35,941 bases of DNA from CAYYAQ01 sp964469555 (GTDB lineage Bacteria; Planctomycetota; UBA1135; UBA2386): the NCBI GenBank assembly GCA_964469555.1, contig CAYYAQ010000044.1, forward strand, positions 1 through 35,941. The letters run 5' to 3'. Positions 24,442-33,436 of the stretch are shown in pieces. How positions within the stretch are numbered: the stretch's first letter is position 1; every line of letters starts with the position of its first letter. The translations under genes were made by a program, and so were the position numbers. The notes below the pieces were generated by a model that was not told the origin of the DNA, did not search any database, and saw only the letters and a program-made list of their open reading frames with translations.

Positions 24442-26258
24442 CTGAGCTTCAGGAGGTCGTTGTAGGTGACGTAGACCATCAGGGCGAGCACGAAGACGAG
24501 CCCGAGGATCTGACTGTAGTTGTGCACCCTCGTGCTCACCGGCGTCCCCTTGATCCGTTCGATGAGGAGGAACGTCAGATGGCCGCCGTCGAGTACCGGG
24601 ATCGGCAGCACGTTGATCACCGCCAGGTTGATGCTCAAGATCGCGAGGAAGTAGAACAGTCGGGCGAGGCCCTCCTGCGCGAATTGGTAGCTCACCCGCG
24701 AAATCGTGATGATCCCACCGAGGTTCTTGGGCGACACGTCACCGGTGAAGAGTCGCTTCAGGGTGACGTAGATTTGCTTCACGAAGTCGAACGACGCGAT
24801 CGACCCAGCGGACAGCGCCCCGCCGAGCGATTGGGTCTGGAAGAGCGTTCGAAGCGGGCGGATGACCGGGCTGAACCCGAGGCTGGCGAAGCGTTCCGCG
24901 GTGATCTGCACCGACGCAATTCCGTCGACCTTGACCAGCGCCAGGGTGATCGGCTTCTCCGGGGCGTCGTCGGTCGCCTCGCTGATCCGGTCGACGAGCT
25001 CGCTCCAGGTCTTCACTGGCTCCCCGTTGATCGCGGTCACGCGATCACCCTGGGTGATGCCAGCCTTCTCGGCCGGCGAACCTGGATCCGACTGGATCGT
25101 GAGCTGTTCGAGGTCGCTGCCGAGCGCGATCGCGGCGGCGGCGGCATCGCGACGCTCCTTTGGAATCGCGTGGCGCAACACCACGGGTTTTTCTGAGCCC
25201 TCGCGGTCGACCGTCACCTCGACGACGTCGCCGTCCGTGTTCAGGTTGAGCTCGCCGCCCCGAAACAGCTTGCCGTTGACGAAGCGGATCCGGTCGCCGC
25301 GCTTGATCTTCAGGTCCTCGACGTCGACGTTGTCAAGCCGCACGCCCGCGACGATGATGGCCGCCGGTCGCACCCCGATGCGCAGCCTGCTCTTCGGGTC
25401 GATGGCGGGCAGGAACTTGAACTCGTGCTCTTCGCCGGCGCCCGGCGACTTTTCGCCCGCCTTGTCCTTGGGGCGGCGGATCCGCAACGTGATCGCCTTC
25501 TCGCCCTTCGGGACTCGCGTCGTGGTGTAGTCCTTGGCCGCGTCGTCCCATTGCTGGAGGGTGAAGACCTCGTGGCCGTTGAACGACAGAAGGACATCGC
25601 CGGTGCGCAGGCCGGCCTTGTGCTCGGGTGAGTCGTCCGTGACGTCGATGGCGTAAGGGCCCTTTTCGTACGACGGCCGAACGGCCATCATGCGCAGGCC
25701 GCGCAGCTTCGAGTAGCGGGGGAATACCTTGCACTCGCCGCGCACGCCGTCGCGTTCGTAGGTGATATCGATGCCGCGCGTCGAGTTCGTGAGGGCGGAT
25801 TCGACGCGGAAGTTCGGGAAGGAGTACATGTCCTTGCCGCCGGCCTGCAGGATCTTGTCCCCTCCTTGGAGTCCGGCTTCCCAGGCTGGGCCACCAGGAA
25901 TGACATCGCCGATGATGAACACGAGCGGGAAGGCGATGAGCGCGAACAGGAGGTTCATCAGCACCCCGCCCGAGTAGAAGAACGCCCGTGCCATGAACCC
26001 CTTGGAGCACAGGTCATTCGCTCCGAGCAATCGTCGGTTGTAGGTCGGGTCGTCGCCCGCGACCTGGACGTACCCGCCGAGCGGCATCGCCGAAATCCGG
26101 TAGTCGGTGTCCCCGCGGCGGAATCCCCACAGGCGAGGCCCGAACCCGAGCGAGAATACGTGGACCTTCACGCCTGCGATCCGTGCGCAGATGAAGTGCC
26201 CGAATTCGTGGATGAAGATCAGGAGGCTGATGCCGAGGATCGTCAGCAGGATGGGCAT
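24432..26258 (-). CDS. rseP: RseP-type site-2 protease (M50) with multiple PDZ domains
   Basis: Intramembrane zinc metalloprotease that in its best-known role cleaves anti-sigma factors after a first cut outside the membrane. HEFGH (17-21) in the first helix holds the zinc ligands, and the partner motif NVLPIPVLDGG (about 549-559, Asp557) lies near the C-terminus. Between them are PDZ domains: one beginning at VIPGGPAWEAGLQGGD, one at DDSPEHKAGLRTGD, and a third at DPGSPAEKAGITQGDRV. At 608 residues it is clearly longer than E. coli RseP (about 450), because of the extra PDZ and linker material. The ECF sigma/membrane-protein pair at 14636-16858 offers a possible substrate, but that link is only inference. 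Start ATG 26258 is 22 bases after the dxr stop. Confidence 0.93.
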   Translation of the reverse strand: MPILLTILGISLLIFIHEFGHFICARIAGVKVHVFSLGFGPRLWGFRRGDTDYRISAMPLGGYVQVAGDDPTYNRRLLGANDLCSKGFMARAFFYSGGVLMNLLFALIAFPLVFIIGDVIPGGPAWEAGLQGGDKILQAGGKDMYSFPNFRVESALTNSTRGIDITYERDGVRGECKVFPRYSKLRGLRMMAVRPSYEKGPYAIDVTDDSPEHKAGLRTGDVLLSFNGHEVFTLQQWDDAAKDYTTTRVPKGEKAITLRIRRPKDKAGEKSPGAGEEHEFKFLPAIDPKSRLRIGVRPAAIIVAGVRLDNVDVEDLKIKRGDRIRFVNGKLFRGGELNLNTDGDVVEVTVDREGSEKPVVLRHAIPKERRDAAAAAIALGSDLEQLTIQSDPGSPAEKAGITQGDRVTAINGEPVKTWSELVDRISEATDDAPEKPITLALVKVDGIASVQITAERFASLGFSPVIRPLRTLFQTQSLGGALSAGSIASFDFVKQIYVTLKRLFTGDVSPKNLGGIITISRVSYQFAQEGLARLFYFLAILSINLAVINVLPIPVLDGGHLTFLLIERIKGTPVSTRVHNYSQILGLVFVLALMVYVTYNDLLKLSWF

Positions 26259-26280
26259 GTTCGCGTTCTGGGGAGCCTGG

Positions 26281-27423
26281 CTACGGGTTGCTGGCTAGGG
26301 AGCGTGTGGCGTCCCGAGCGGATCGGTCCGCCGCGAGTACGTCTTCGAGTGTGTGGATCGGCGTCGCCGCGTGGTCGCGGACGACCGTGGTGACCGTCTG
26401 GGTGATGGCCGGAAAGGTCACTTTGCCAGCAAGGAACAAGCCCGTCATTACTTCATCGGCAGCATTCAGCACGGCACCTGAAGTCCCGCCCTTCTCGAGG
26501 GTTTCGAATGCCAGGGGGATGGCGGGAAAACGGTCGGTGTCCACCTCGTGGAAGTTGAGCTCGGAGAACCGGGAGGCATCGAATGGCATGAAATCGAACG
26601 GTGCACGTTCGGGGTAGGCCAGACAGTAGAGGATGGGGACGCGCATGTCTGGCACTCCCAACTGGGCGAGGATCGAGCCGTCGACGAATTCGACCATCGA
26701 GTGGACGATGCTCTGGGGGTGGCAAATGACGTGGATCTGGTCGGGTGACAGCCCGAACAACCAGTGGGCTTCGAGAACTTCGAACGCCTTGTTCATGAGG
26801 GTCGCCGACCCGATCGTGATGCGCGGGCCCATGTCCCAGGTCGGATGGCGCAGCGCCTCCTCTGGCGTGATGTCCGCGAATTGTTCCCCGGGCAGCGTGC
26901 GGAACGGTCCTCCGGACGCGGTGAGGTGGATGCGTCGGACCTTGCCGCGATCCTCCCCCACCAAGCACTGGAAGATCGCGCAGTGCTCCGAGTCCACCGG
27001 GAGGATCGTCGAACCGGACTGGCGCGCGAGTTCCATCAGGAAGGGACCGGCCATGACGAGGGATTCCTTGTTCGCCAGAGCGAGGGGGAGCCCTTTTCGC
27101 ACGGTCCATTCTGAAGCGGGCAGGCCAGCCGCCCCCGTGATCGCGTTGAGCACGACGTCCGGGCGGCTCGCCTCGAGGGCCTCGACCACGCCTTCGGAAC
27201 CGGTGAAGAACGCCGTTCCGTCCGCCAATCCGGAAGGCCGAGCGTTTCCGTCCGCCACGCAGACAGCAGTCGGGGCGAACTGCTGGGCCTGCGCGACGAC
27301 CTTCTCGACGGACCGGTGGGCCGTGAGTGCCGCGACGGCGAATCGGTCCGGACGGTCGGCGATCAACCGAAGGGCGTTTGTGCCCACCGAGCCGGTGGAG
27401 CCTAGGATCGCGATTCGCTTCAT
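26281..27423 (-). CDS. dxr: 1-deoxy-D-xylulose 5-phosphate reductoisomerase
   Basis: Catalyses the first committed step of the MEP route to isoprenoids, making MEP from DXP with NADPH. The 380 residues begin MKRIAILGSTGSVGTNAL, the NADPH-binding loop. LANKESLVMAG, PVDSEHCAIFQCL (metal ligands), LTASGGPFR, HPTWDMG, TLMNKAFEVLEAHWLFG and HPQSIVHSMVEF are the conserved blocks. I chose ATG 27423, because the 16 codons upstream in the open frame do not match the family. It is the first of three minus-strand genes, dxr, the RseP-type protease and the UbiA prenyltransferase; dxr next to rseP is a familiar order in bacteria. The start is 30 bases from the divergent Nudix gene. Confidence 0.97.
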   Translation of the reverse strand: MKRIAILGSTGSVGTNALRLIADRPDRFAVAALTAHRSVEKVVAQAQQFAPTAVCVADGNARPSGLADGTAFFTGSEGVVEALEASRPDVVLNAITGAAGLPASEWTVRKGLPLALANKESLVMAGPFLMELARQSGSTILPVDSEHCAIFQCLVGEDRGKVRRIHLTASGGPFRTLPGEQFADITPEEALRHPTWDMGPRITIGSATLMNKAFEVLEAHWLFGLSPDQIHVICHPQSIVHSMVEFVDGSILAQLGVPDMRVPILYCLAYPERAPFDFMPFDASRFSELNFHEVDTDRFPAIPLAFETLEKGGTSGAVLNAADEVMTGLFLAGKVTFPAITQTVTTVVRDHAATPIHTLEDVLAADRSARDATRSLASNP

Positions 27424-27453
27424 GGGATGGGCCGGTAGGATAGACCGTCCGCG

Positions 27454-27981
27454 ATGGTCACTCCCGAACAACGAGCAGCTTTCTGCCTGGTTTGCGGCGC
27501 TTCGCTCAAGGTCCGCGAATTATTCGGGCGTGCCCGCAAAGCGTGCGTGGAGTGCAATTTCATCGTGTTCGAGAACACTGCTACGGCAGCCGGAGCCATC
27601 GTGGTCCAGGGTCGGGAGGTCCTGTTGGTGCGGCGGAGCATCGAGCCTGGGCTCGGTCGGTGGGGGTTCCCCGCGGGATTCCAGGACTACGGCGAGACGC
27701 CGGAGCAGACCGCCATCCGGGAGGTCCGAGAGGAGACGGGACTGACGATCGAGGTGCGGCGGTTGTTTCACGTGGCGCATTCGAAGGACAACCCGGGGAA
27801 GCTGGTGAATCTGGTGGTTTACCTCGCCGTTCCCGTTGCAGGCGTCGTGCAGGCCGCCGATGATGCATCCGACGCGCGGTTTTTCTCCCTGGACGAGTTG
27901 CCAGACGATCTGGCATTCGACAACAACCGGGAGATGCTGCAACGGCTGAAAACCGAATTCCCCAGCGGAGACATCTCTTGA
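27454..27981 (+). CDS. Nudix hydrolase with N-terminal zinc ribbon
   Basis: 175 residues. Cys11, Cys14, Cys31 and Cys34 form a zinc ribbon like those of NudC-type pyrophosphatases. The Nudix box is perfect: Gly75 to Leu97 (GFQDYGE with Glu81, then REVREETGL), giving Mg-dependent cleavage of a nucleoside diphosphate linked to some other group. The NADH-specific SQPWPFPxS motif of NudC is absent, so the substrate is not fixed; ADP-ribose, NDP-sugars and damaged nucleotides are all plausible. The stop overlaps the purM start (TTGA). Confidence 0.9.
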   Translation: MVTPEQRAAFCLVCGASLKVRELFGRARKACVECNFIVFENTATAAGAIVVQGREVLLVRRSIEPGLGRWGFPAGFQDYGETPEQTAIREVREETGLTIEVRRLFHVAHSKDNPGKLVNLVVYLAVPVAGVVQAADDASDARFFSLDELPDDLAFDNNREMLQRLKTEFPSGDIS

Positions 27982-29015
27982 CGAAGCAAGGTTCTGCCTA
28001 CCAGGCGGCGGGTGTGGACATCGACGCGAAGTACGCGGCTGTGACCGGGTCGACCGAAGCCATCCGTTCGACGTACACCCCGGGAGTCGTAGGTGACGTC
28101 GGGCTGTTCGGAGGGCTGTTCGATCTCTCGGCGGTCGACGCTGCCGGGCAACTGATCGTGGCCTCGACGGATGGCGTGGGCACCAAGGTCAAGGTCGCTC
28201 AGCGGGCGGGTCGGGTCGGCTCGGTCGGCGAGGATCTCGTCAACCACTGCGTGAATGACATCCTGGTCCAGGGGGCGCGACCGCTCTTCTTCATGGACTA
28301 CATCGCGATGGGCAAGATGGTGCCCCCACAGGTGCAGGCGACGATCGGCGGTCTGGCGAAGGCCTGCCGCGAGAACGGTTGTGCCCTGCTCGGCGGCGAG
28401 ACCGCGGAGATGCCGGGGGTCTACGTCCCGGGGGAGATGGACGTCGCGGGCACGATCATCGGAGCCGTGGCGAAGGACAAGCTCCTCGATGGCTCGCGAA
28501 TCCTGCCGGGGGATCAACTCATCGCGTTGTCGTCGTCGGGCCTCCACACCAACGGCTACTCGCTGGCTCGCAGGATCGTGTTCGAAGACCTCGGCCTCGA
28601 GACAGATTCCACGCCGGACGCACTCGGTGGCGCGACGGTGGCGGATGCGCTGCTCGCGGTGCACCGGAGCTACCTGTCCCAGGTGTGGCCCCTGCTCGAG
28701 CGGGACCTCGTCCACGGGATGGCGCACATCACCGGCGGGGGACTGCCGGACAACCTCCCGCGGGTCCTCCCCGACGGCGTCGCGGTGGAGATCGACAAGG
28801 TCGCCATGCCGCGCGTGCCCGTGTTCGACTTCCTTGTCGAAGCCGCGGGAATGGACGAACAGGAGGCGTATCGCGTCTTCAACATGGGCTTTGGGCTCGT
28901 CTTGATCGTGGGCGAAGCCGACGTCGGCGCCGTCCAGTCGGCGCTTGAGGATGCCGGCGAGCTGTCCTACCGGGTCGGCCAGGTCATCGAGGGTGAGCGT
29001 GAAGTGGTCCTCTAG
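27978..29015 (+). CDS. purM: Phosphoribosylformylglycinamidine cyclo-ligase (AIR synthetase)
   Basis: Closes the imidazole ring in purine synthesis, making AIR from FGAM with ATP. The 345 residues show the family blocks AYQAAGVDIDAKY, STDGVGTKVK, NDILVQGARPLFFMDYIA, LLGGETAEMPGVY, SSSGLHTNGYSLAR, HITGGGLPDNLPRV and VFNMGFG. The start is TTG 27978, overlapping the Nudix stop, with GGAG about eight bases upstream as a ribosome-binding site. No other purine gene is adjacent. AICAR, released by HisF of the his operon, enters the same pathway downstream of this step. Confidence 0.96.
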   Translation: MTKQGSAYQAAGVDIDAKYAAVTGSTEAIRSTYTPGVVGDVGLFGGLFDLSAVDAAGQLIVASTDGVGTKVKVAQRAGRVGSVGEDLVNHCVNDILVQGARPLFFMDYIAMGKMVPPQVQATIGGLAKACRENGCALLGGETAEMPGVYVPGEMDVAGTIIGAVAKDKLLDGSRILPGDQLIALSSSGLHTNGYSLARRIVFEDLGLETDSTPDALGGATVADALLAVHRSYLSQVWPLLERDLVHGMAHITGGGLPDNLPRVLPDGVAVEIDKVAMPRVPVFDFLVEAAGMDEQEAYRVFNMGFGLVLIVGEADVGAVQSALEDAGELSYRVGQVIEGEREVVL

Positions 29016-29925
29016 CGGGATGCTGGTCGCGGTGCTCCTCGCATCGTTGCCGGCGCAGTTGGCTTCCCAAGACAAGGCGTTCGACGAGCTCTACGCGAGA
29101 GCCGACGCGGTGCCGACGTCGGACCAGGAGGCACGCAAGCTGGCGTTCGCCGCGGCGTTCCGCGCGTTCGAGACGATCCCCGAGAAGACCCCGGGCTACG
29201 CGGCGGCGCTTCCACGCGGCGCCTGGTCCGCGTACCGCGCGCAGCGCTACAGGTCCGCGGCCCGCCTGTTCTCGGTGCTGCGGGACGCGAGTCGTGGTGG
29301 TGACCCCGTCGTCACGGCGATGCTCACCTCGCTCTTCCGGAGTGATGGTGGTGGTCGTGACTCGGTTGTCTCGGCCAAGGATGGTTATGCGAAACACCAG
29401 CGTGCCGTGCACGATTGGTTGGCCCAGCCGCGGGACTTTGGTCGGCTGGCCGCGCTCGGTGGCGACCTCCTGCAGCGGCGCGACCCGCTCGGCCTCTGGC
29501 TGTTGGAGACCCAGGAGGTGGCGATGCGTGGGCGGCGTGGCCGGGAATTCGCGTTGGCGAACCTGGCACTCGCCTACCGGCAGTCCGGCGACGGGAACAA
29601 GGCCTACGATACGTACGGCGAGGCCCTGAAAATCGCGTCACACGACGCGACGCTGTGGAACGACTTCGGGCTCCTTCTCAAGGGTCTCGGCAAGATCGGC
29701 CCGGCCTTCGATGCCTTCGTCGCCGGACTGAGGGCGGAGACCGAGCCCGGTTCGAGTCCATCCGGCACGAACCTCGGCGTCCTATTTCAACGCACCGGAA
29801 AGAGCCGGGGCCGGGATCCCCAGGAAGACCTCGCCCGGGTCCTTCGGAAACGTCCGGATGCGGCCCTTACCCGCCGGTTGCTCCTCGATATTCTGGCGGG
29901 TGCCGGGTCTCGCAAGTCCCGATGA
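28999..29925 (+). CDS. Exported TPR-like protein
   Basis: 308 residues from GTG 28999, inside the end of purM (17-base overlap), with GAGGG five bases before it. The N-terminus MKWSSSGMLVAVLLASLPAQ is a signal peptide, so the protein is exported. The body is helical; residues about 180-270 show TPR-like pairs (FALANLALAYRQSGDGNKAY, DATLWNDFGLLLKGLG), with a Gly/Arg-rich patch near 130. TPR proteins bind other proteins; the partner is unknown. ATG 29020 would lose the positive charge of the signal peptide, and TTG 28945 would put an unrelated sequence in front. Confidence 0.75.
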   Translation: MKWSSSGMLVAVLLASLPAQLASQDKAFDELYARADAVPTSDQEARKLAFAAAFRAFETIPEKTPGYAAALPRGAWSAYRAQRYRSAARLFSVLRDASRGGDPVVTAMLTSLFRSDGGGRDSVVSAKDGYAKHQRAVHDWLAQPRDFGRLAALGGDLLQRRDPLGLWLLETQEVAMRGRRGREFALANLALAYRQSGDGNKAYDTYGEALKIASHDATLWNDFGLLLKGLGKIGPAFDAFVAGLRAETEPGSSPSGTNLGVLFQRTGKSRGRDPQEDLARVLRKRPDAALTRRLLLDILAGAGSRKSR

Positions 29926-29935
29926 TGACGGAGGC

Positions 29936-29964
29936 TGGCAACCCGCAGGATCCTGCTGAATAAT
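29936..29964 (+). promoter_or_regulatory. Weak candidate promoter of the hydrolase-like gene
   Basis: TGGCAA (29936-29941) and AATAAT (29959-29964), 17 bases apart with TG upstream of the second, resemble -35 and -10 elements about 100 bases before the ATG at 30067. The -35 match is poor. Confidence 0.25.
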
Positions 29965-30066
29965 GGTGTTCCGGTCCGAGTTCCCCCTCTGATTGGTCCG
30001 AACTTTGCTACACAGATGGACCAGATCCGCTCCGTCCACCCCTCTACATCCAACGCTGGAGTCATC

Positions 30067-31434
30067 ATGGCGAGAATCGCCTACATCATCCCGATCGTGC
30101 TCGTCGTCGCTTCCGGCGCCGCCGCTCAAGACCCGGATCCGCGCCTCAAACCGAGCCTGAAACCCGCGGAGGTCAAGAGGCTGAACACCCTGGCAAAGAA
30201 GTGGATCGCCGCTGAACTCCGGTGGGACGAGGAACCGAGGCACCGGAAGATCCGGGACCGGGAGCGGGCGAAGTTCATGGCCGAACTCGAGAAGAAGAGC
30301 CGGAAGACGGACGCCCTCGCGAGCGTTGGAAACCTGCTCTCGATGTTCGACCAGGTCTTCCCGTACAAGAAGAACAAGACGTTCGGGATCATCAAGGAGT
30401 TCAAGGATCCGCGTCACTTCCTGCTCGGTCCGAAGGCGTACGACTCGAAGAAGAAGTTCGCGTCGGTTCTCGTTCTTCCCTCATGGAACGAAAAGAAGAG
30501 CGCATGGACGACCGCCAAGGCCCACGTCGACGCTACGTGGAAATCGTCAGCGCTCACCAAGTCCACGTTTGTCGTGTTGCCCGAGCTTCGCAAGGGCGAT
30601 GACTACAACAAGGTTCCGGAGCAGACGCCGAAGGGGCACATCGACGAGAAGGAGCGGATTCGCGGGGTGCTCGGCGCGTTCGGCGCGGTGCAACGCAGCT
30701 TCCGCCTGGACCGGCAGAAGATGTTCATCGACTGCGGCGACGGCACGAGTGGGTTCGGCCTCCGCTTGCTCAGCTACTTCCCGAGCCGTTTCGCGGGAGC
30801 CATCCTGCGCGCGCCCACGGACCAGGGGAAGCTGGCGCTGGACAGCCTCGCGGGCCTGCCCCTGCTCCTGATTTCGACCGAGAACACAAAGGCGACCTGC
30901 AACAAGATCAAGTCCACGCTCGACGCGCTCCATACCGAGTCGCAGGTGAGCATCGTCGGCTACGACGCGGACCCGGCCAAGATGGCCGCTGCTGTCGACG
31001 AGTGGATGAAGGGCAAGGTGAAGCGGCTCTATCCGTCGAAGGTCTTGCTGTCTCCGACCCACGACGCCTTCCACAAGGCGTACTGGGTCGAGATCGTCGC
31101 GTGCGAACCGATCGACTCCATCGGGCCCAAGGAAAAGCTCTTCCTGAACGTCAGCTCGGACCGGGAGAAGAACCGCGTCACCATCAGCTCCGAGGGCGTC
31201 AGTGAGATCGGGCTCTACCTCAACGACTACCTCCTGGACCTCGACAAGGAGGTCACCTTTGTCGTGAACGGCAAGGAGATCAAGGGCACGAAGTTCCAGA
31301 GGAGCATCCGGACGATCGAGCGCTACATGCGCCGCGCCTACGATCCGACGGCGCTCTACACGGCGTACCACCGCATCGGGATCCCGAAGCCGGAGAAGAA
31401 GGCCGAAGAGGACCGGAAGGGAGAGGGCAAGTAG
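30067..31434 (+). CDS. Exported alpha/beta-hydrolase-like protein
   Basis: 455 residues from ATG 30067 with a signal peptide (MARIAYIIPIVLVVASGAAA). The middle has an alpha/beta-hydrolase pattern: FASVLVLPSWN (a strand), TFVVLPELRKG, then CGDGTSGFGLRLL with Ser228 at the nucleophile elbow, and FAGAILRAPTD. The elbow reads G-T-S-G-F-G rather than strict GxSxG, and I cannot point to a catalytic His, so activity is uncertain. The last third (YWVEIVACEPIDSI, then VTISSEGVSEIGLYLNDYLL and FVVNGKEIKG) looks like a beta-rich accessory domain. The frame is open 17 codons earlier, but that part contains no signal peptide. Confidence 0.72.
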   Translation: MARIAYIIPIVLVVASGAAAQDPDPRLKPSLKPAEVKRLNTLAKKWIAAELRWDEEPRHRKIRDRERAKFMAELEKKSRKTDALASVGNLLSMFDQVFPYKKNKTFGIIKEFKDPRHFLLGPKAYDSKKKFASVLVLPSWNEKKSAWTTAKAHVDATWKSSALTKSTFVVLPELRKGDDYNKVPEQTPKGHIDEKERIRGVLGAFGAVQRSFRLDRQKMFIDCGDGTSGFGLRLLSYFPSRFAGAILRAPTDQGKLALDSLAGLPLLLISTENTKATCNKIKSTLDALHTESQVSIVGYDADPAKMAAAVDEWMKGKVKRLYPSKVLLSPTHDAFHKAYWVEIVACEPIDSIGPKEKLFLNVSSDREKNRVTISSEGVSEIGLYLNDYLLDLDKEVTFVVNGKEIKGTKFQRSIRTIERYMRRAYDPTALYTAYHRIGIPKPEKKAEEDRKGEGK

Positions 31435-31491
31435 CTCCTTGCCTCCGAAGGTGACCGACGGAGAGACGCCAACCGAGGCGGGGGACCGGCG

Positions 31492-33423
31492 ATGAAACGT
31501 CCCGTCGCCGCCGTCGTGGCGGCCCTGACGGGGGCGGCTGTCATGGCGCTCGAGCTCACCGCTGTGCGCCTGATGGCGCCGCACTTTGGTGACAGCGCCT
31601 ACGTGTGGACGAACGTCATCGGCGTCATCCTCGTCGCCATGGCGCTCGGCGCGTTCCTGGGCGGCAAGATGGCGGATCAGAAGCACGGCGGACCGCGGGT
31701 GTTCTGGCTGCTCTGCGTCGCCGGGGTGCTGACGTCCTGCGTCCCGGTGGTCGCGCATTCCATCGGCGGATGGCTGGTGCCGGCGGGCTTGCCACTCGAC
31801 TCGGCGATGGGTGCCCTGGTGCGCGGATCCCTGGCGGCGACGACGATCCTGTTCGCGCCGCCGATCCTCCTGATCGCGTGCGTCTCACCGATCCTGGTGA
31901 CGATGCTCGCGAGTCAGGACGGCAAGATCGGTCGCGCGGCGGGTCTGGTCTCGGCCATGGCGACGATCGGCAGCCTCGTCGGGACGTTCGCGGCGACACA
32001 CGTCCTGATTCCCGGAGTCGGCAGCAGCTGGACGGTGTGGATATGCGCTGGCGTTCTGATCGCGGCGGGATTGTTCTGTCGGACGAGTGCCGCCGGCGCT
32101 GCGGTGCTGCTGGTGCCGGTCGGATTGTCGTTCGTCGTGCCCGACGTGCTGAAGGCGCCTGCGGATGGCGAGACCTTGCTCGCGGAGGTCGAGAGCAACT
32201 ACCAGTTCCTGCAGGTCGTCGAGCGGACGGACACGACGCCGAAACAACGCAGTCTGAAGATCAACGAGGGATTGGATTCGTTTCACTCCGTCTCGATCGA
32301 GGGGACGGCGTTCACGGACGGCAGCTACTACGACTACCACGTGATCGCGCCGTTCCTCGCGAGGGATGGCGGCAGCACTGGTGGCGTGAAGGTCCTCTCG
32401 CTGGGCGAGGCCGCCGGTACGTTTGGGCGGTTGTTCGCCTACGTGCACCCCAGGTGCACGATGGACGGCGTCGAGATCGACCCGGAGGTCATGCGACTCG
32501 GGAGAGATTACTTCCCCGGTGCGAGGCCGGACGGGAAGCAGTATCCGGTGGACGCACGCGTGTTCGTCGAGAACACCACATCGCGCTACGACGTGGTTCT
32601 CGTCGATACCTACAAGAACCAGATCTACATCCCGGCCCACATCGCGAGCTACCAGTTCTTCCACGCGGTCTCGAACGTCCTCCAGGATGGGGGGGTCGTC
32701 TCGGTGAACGCAGGTGGTGTCAGCTTCGAAGACCCGGTCGTCGACAAGTTGTGCCGCACGATTGCCGCGGTGTTTGGCCAGGCATGGGCGTTCCGGGTGC
32801 CGAACTCGCGCAACTTCGTCCTCGTGGCACGCAAGGGCCAGGACATCGACCCCGGGTGTTTGCGGCACATCGAGGCGACCGACGAGGCGCTGAAGACAGT
32901 CCTCGCCCGCACCGCAGTGGGCGATGCGTGGAGGCAATTCGAGAGTTCGTCGAGCGATGCAGACGACGACTCGATCGTGTTGCAGGACGATAGACCGTTC
33001 CTCGACGTGCTCCAGGAAGACGCCTACAACCGGCGCGAGTCCGATCCGATCTTGACCGGGATCGCGGGCGACCGGAATTCGAAGGCCGCTGGAGTCGAGG
33101 CGGCAGGGTTCTTCCGCCATGGTCGGTTGGAAGATGCACTCGAGAAGATCGGCACGGCGCGCATGGCTACTCCGCTGCTGCGACGCCTGGCCGGCGATTG
33201 CCGCTGGGGATTGCGCGACACGGTGGGGGCGGTGCTCGAGTACGAAGAGGCGAAGCGCCTCGGGATGGACGCGCCCGAGTTGGACAAGTACATCGGGTGG
33301 GCGAACGAAGAGACCGAGGGTCGACGCAAGGCGTGGTCCGCTGCTTCCACCAACGGGTGGATCGCGTTCAGCGCGATCGCCGGTCTGCTCGCCGCGTTCG
33401 CCTTCGCCTGGCGGCGTTTGTAG
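31492..33423 (+). CDS. Membrane protein fused to a spermidine-synthase-like domain
   Basis: 643 residues in three parts. Residues 1-215 form about seven hydrophobic helices (ALELTAVRLMAPHFG is typical of this membrane family). Residues 225-460 are a Rossmann domain like polyamine aminopropyltransferases: VEIDPEVMRLGRDYFPG binds the nucleotide part of the substrate, and YDVVLVDTYKN holds the equivalent of a catalytic Asp. The glycine loop is altered (LGEAAGTFGR instead of GxGxG), and the second Asp of the SpeE motif is missing, as in other membrane-fused members. The rest is helical, with a C-terminal membrane helix (about 621-641). Polyamine synthesis is not assured. A GGCGGGGG stretch lies close before the ATG. 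Confidence 0.82.
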   Translation: MKRPVAAVVAALTGAAVMALELTAVRLMAPHFGDSAYVWTNVIGVILVAMALGAFLGGKMADQKHGGPRVFWLLCVAGVLTSCVPVVAHSIGGWLVPAGLPLDSAMGALVRGSLAATTILFAPPILLIACVSPILVTMLASQDGKIGRAAGLVSAMATIGSLVGTFAATHVLIPGVGSSWTVWICAGVLIAAGLFCRTSAAGAAVLLVPVGLSFVVPDVLKAPADGETLLAEVESNYQFLQVVERTDTTPKQRSLKINEGLDSFHSVSIEGTAFTDGSYYDYHVIAPFLARDGGSTGGVKVLSLGEAAGTFGRLFAYVHPRCTMDGVEIDPEVMRLGRDYFPGARPDGKQYPVDARVFVENTTSRYDVVLVDTYKNQIYIPAHIASYQFFHAVSNVLQDGGVVSVNAGGVSFEDPVVDKLCRTIAAVFGQAWAFRVPNSRNFVLVARKGQDIDPGCLRHIEATDEALKTVLARTAVGDAWRQFESSSSDADDDSIVLQDDRPFLDVLQEDAYNRRESDPILTGIAGDRNSKAAGVEAAGFFRHGRLEDALEKIGTARMATPLLRRLAGDCRWGLRDTVGAVLEYEEAKRLGMDAPELDKYIGWANEETEGRRKAWSAASTNGWIAFSAIAGLLAAFAFAWRRL

Positions 33424-33436
33424 GCAAGAAACACGA

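Noticed and set aside
14636..26258. Treating the sigma pair and the RseP-type protease as one system
   Set aside because: They are 8 kb apart on opposite strands. A functional link is possible from family knowledge but nothing in the sequence ties them together, so it is only mentioned as a possibility.
29973..30001. Direct repeat GGTCCGA twice, 22 bases apart, before the hydrolase gene
   Set aside because: Seven bases is too short to be meaningful in this GC-rich sequence without a matching site elsewhere.
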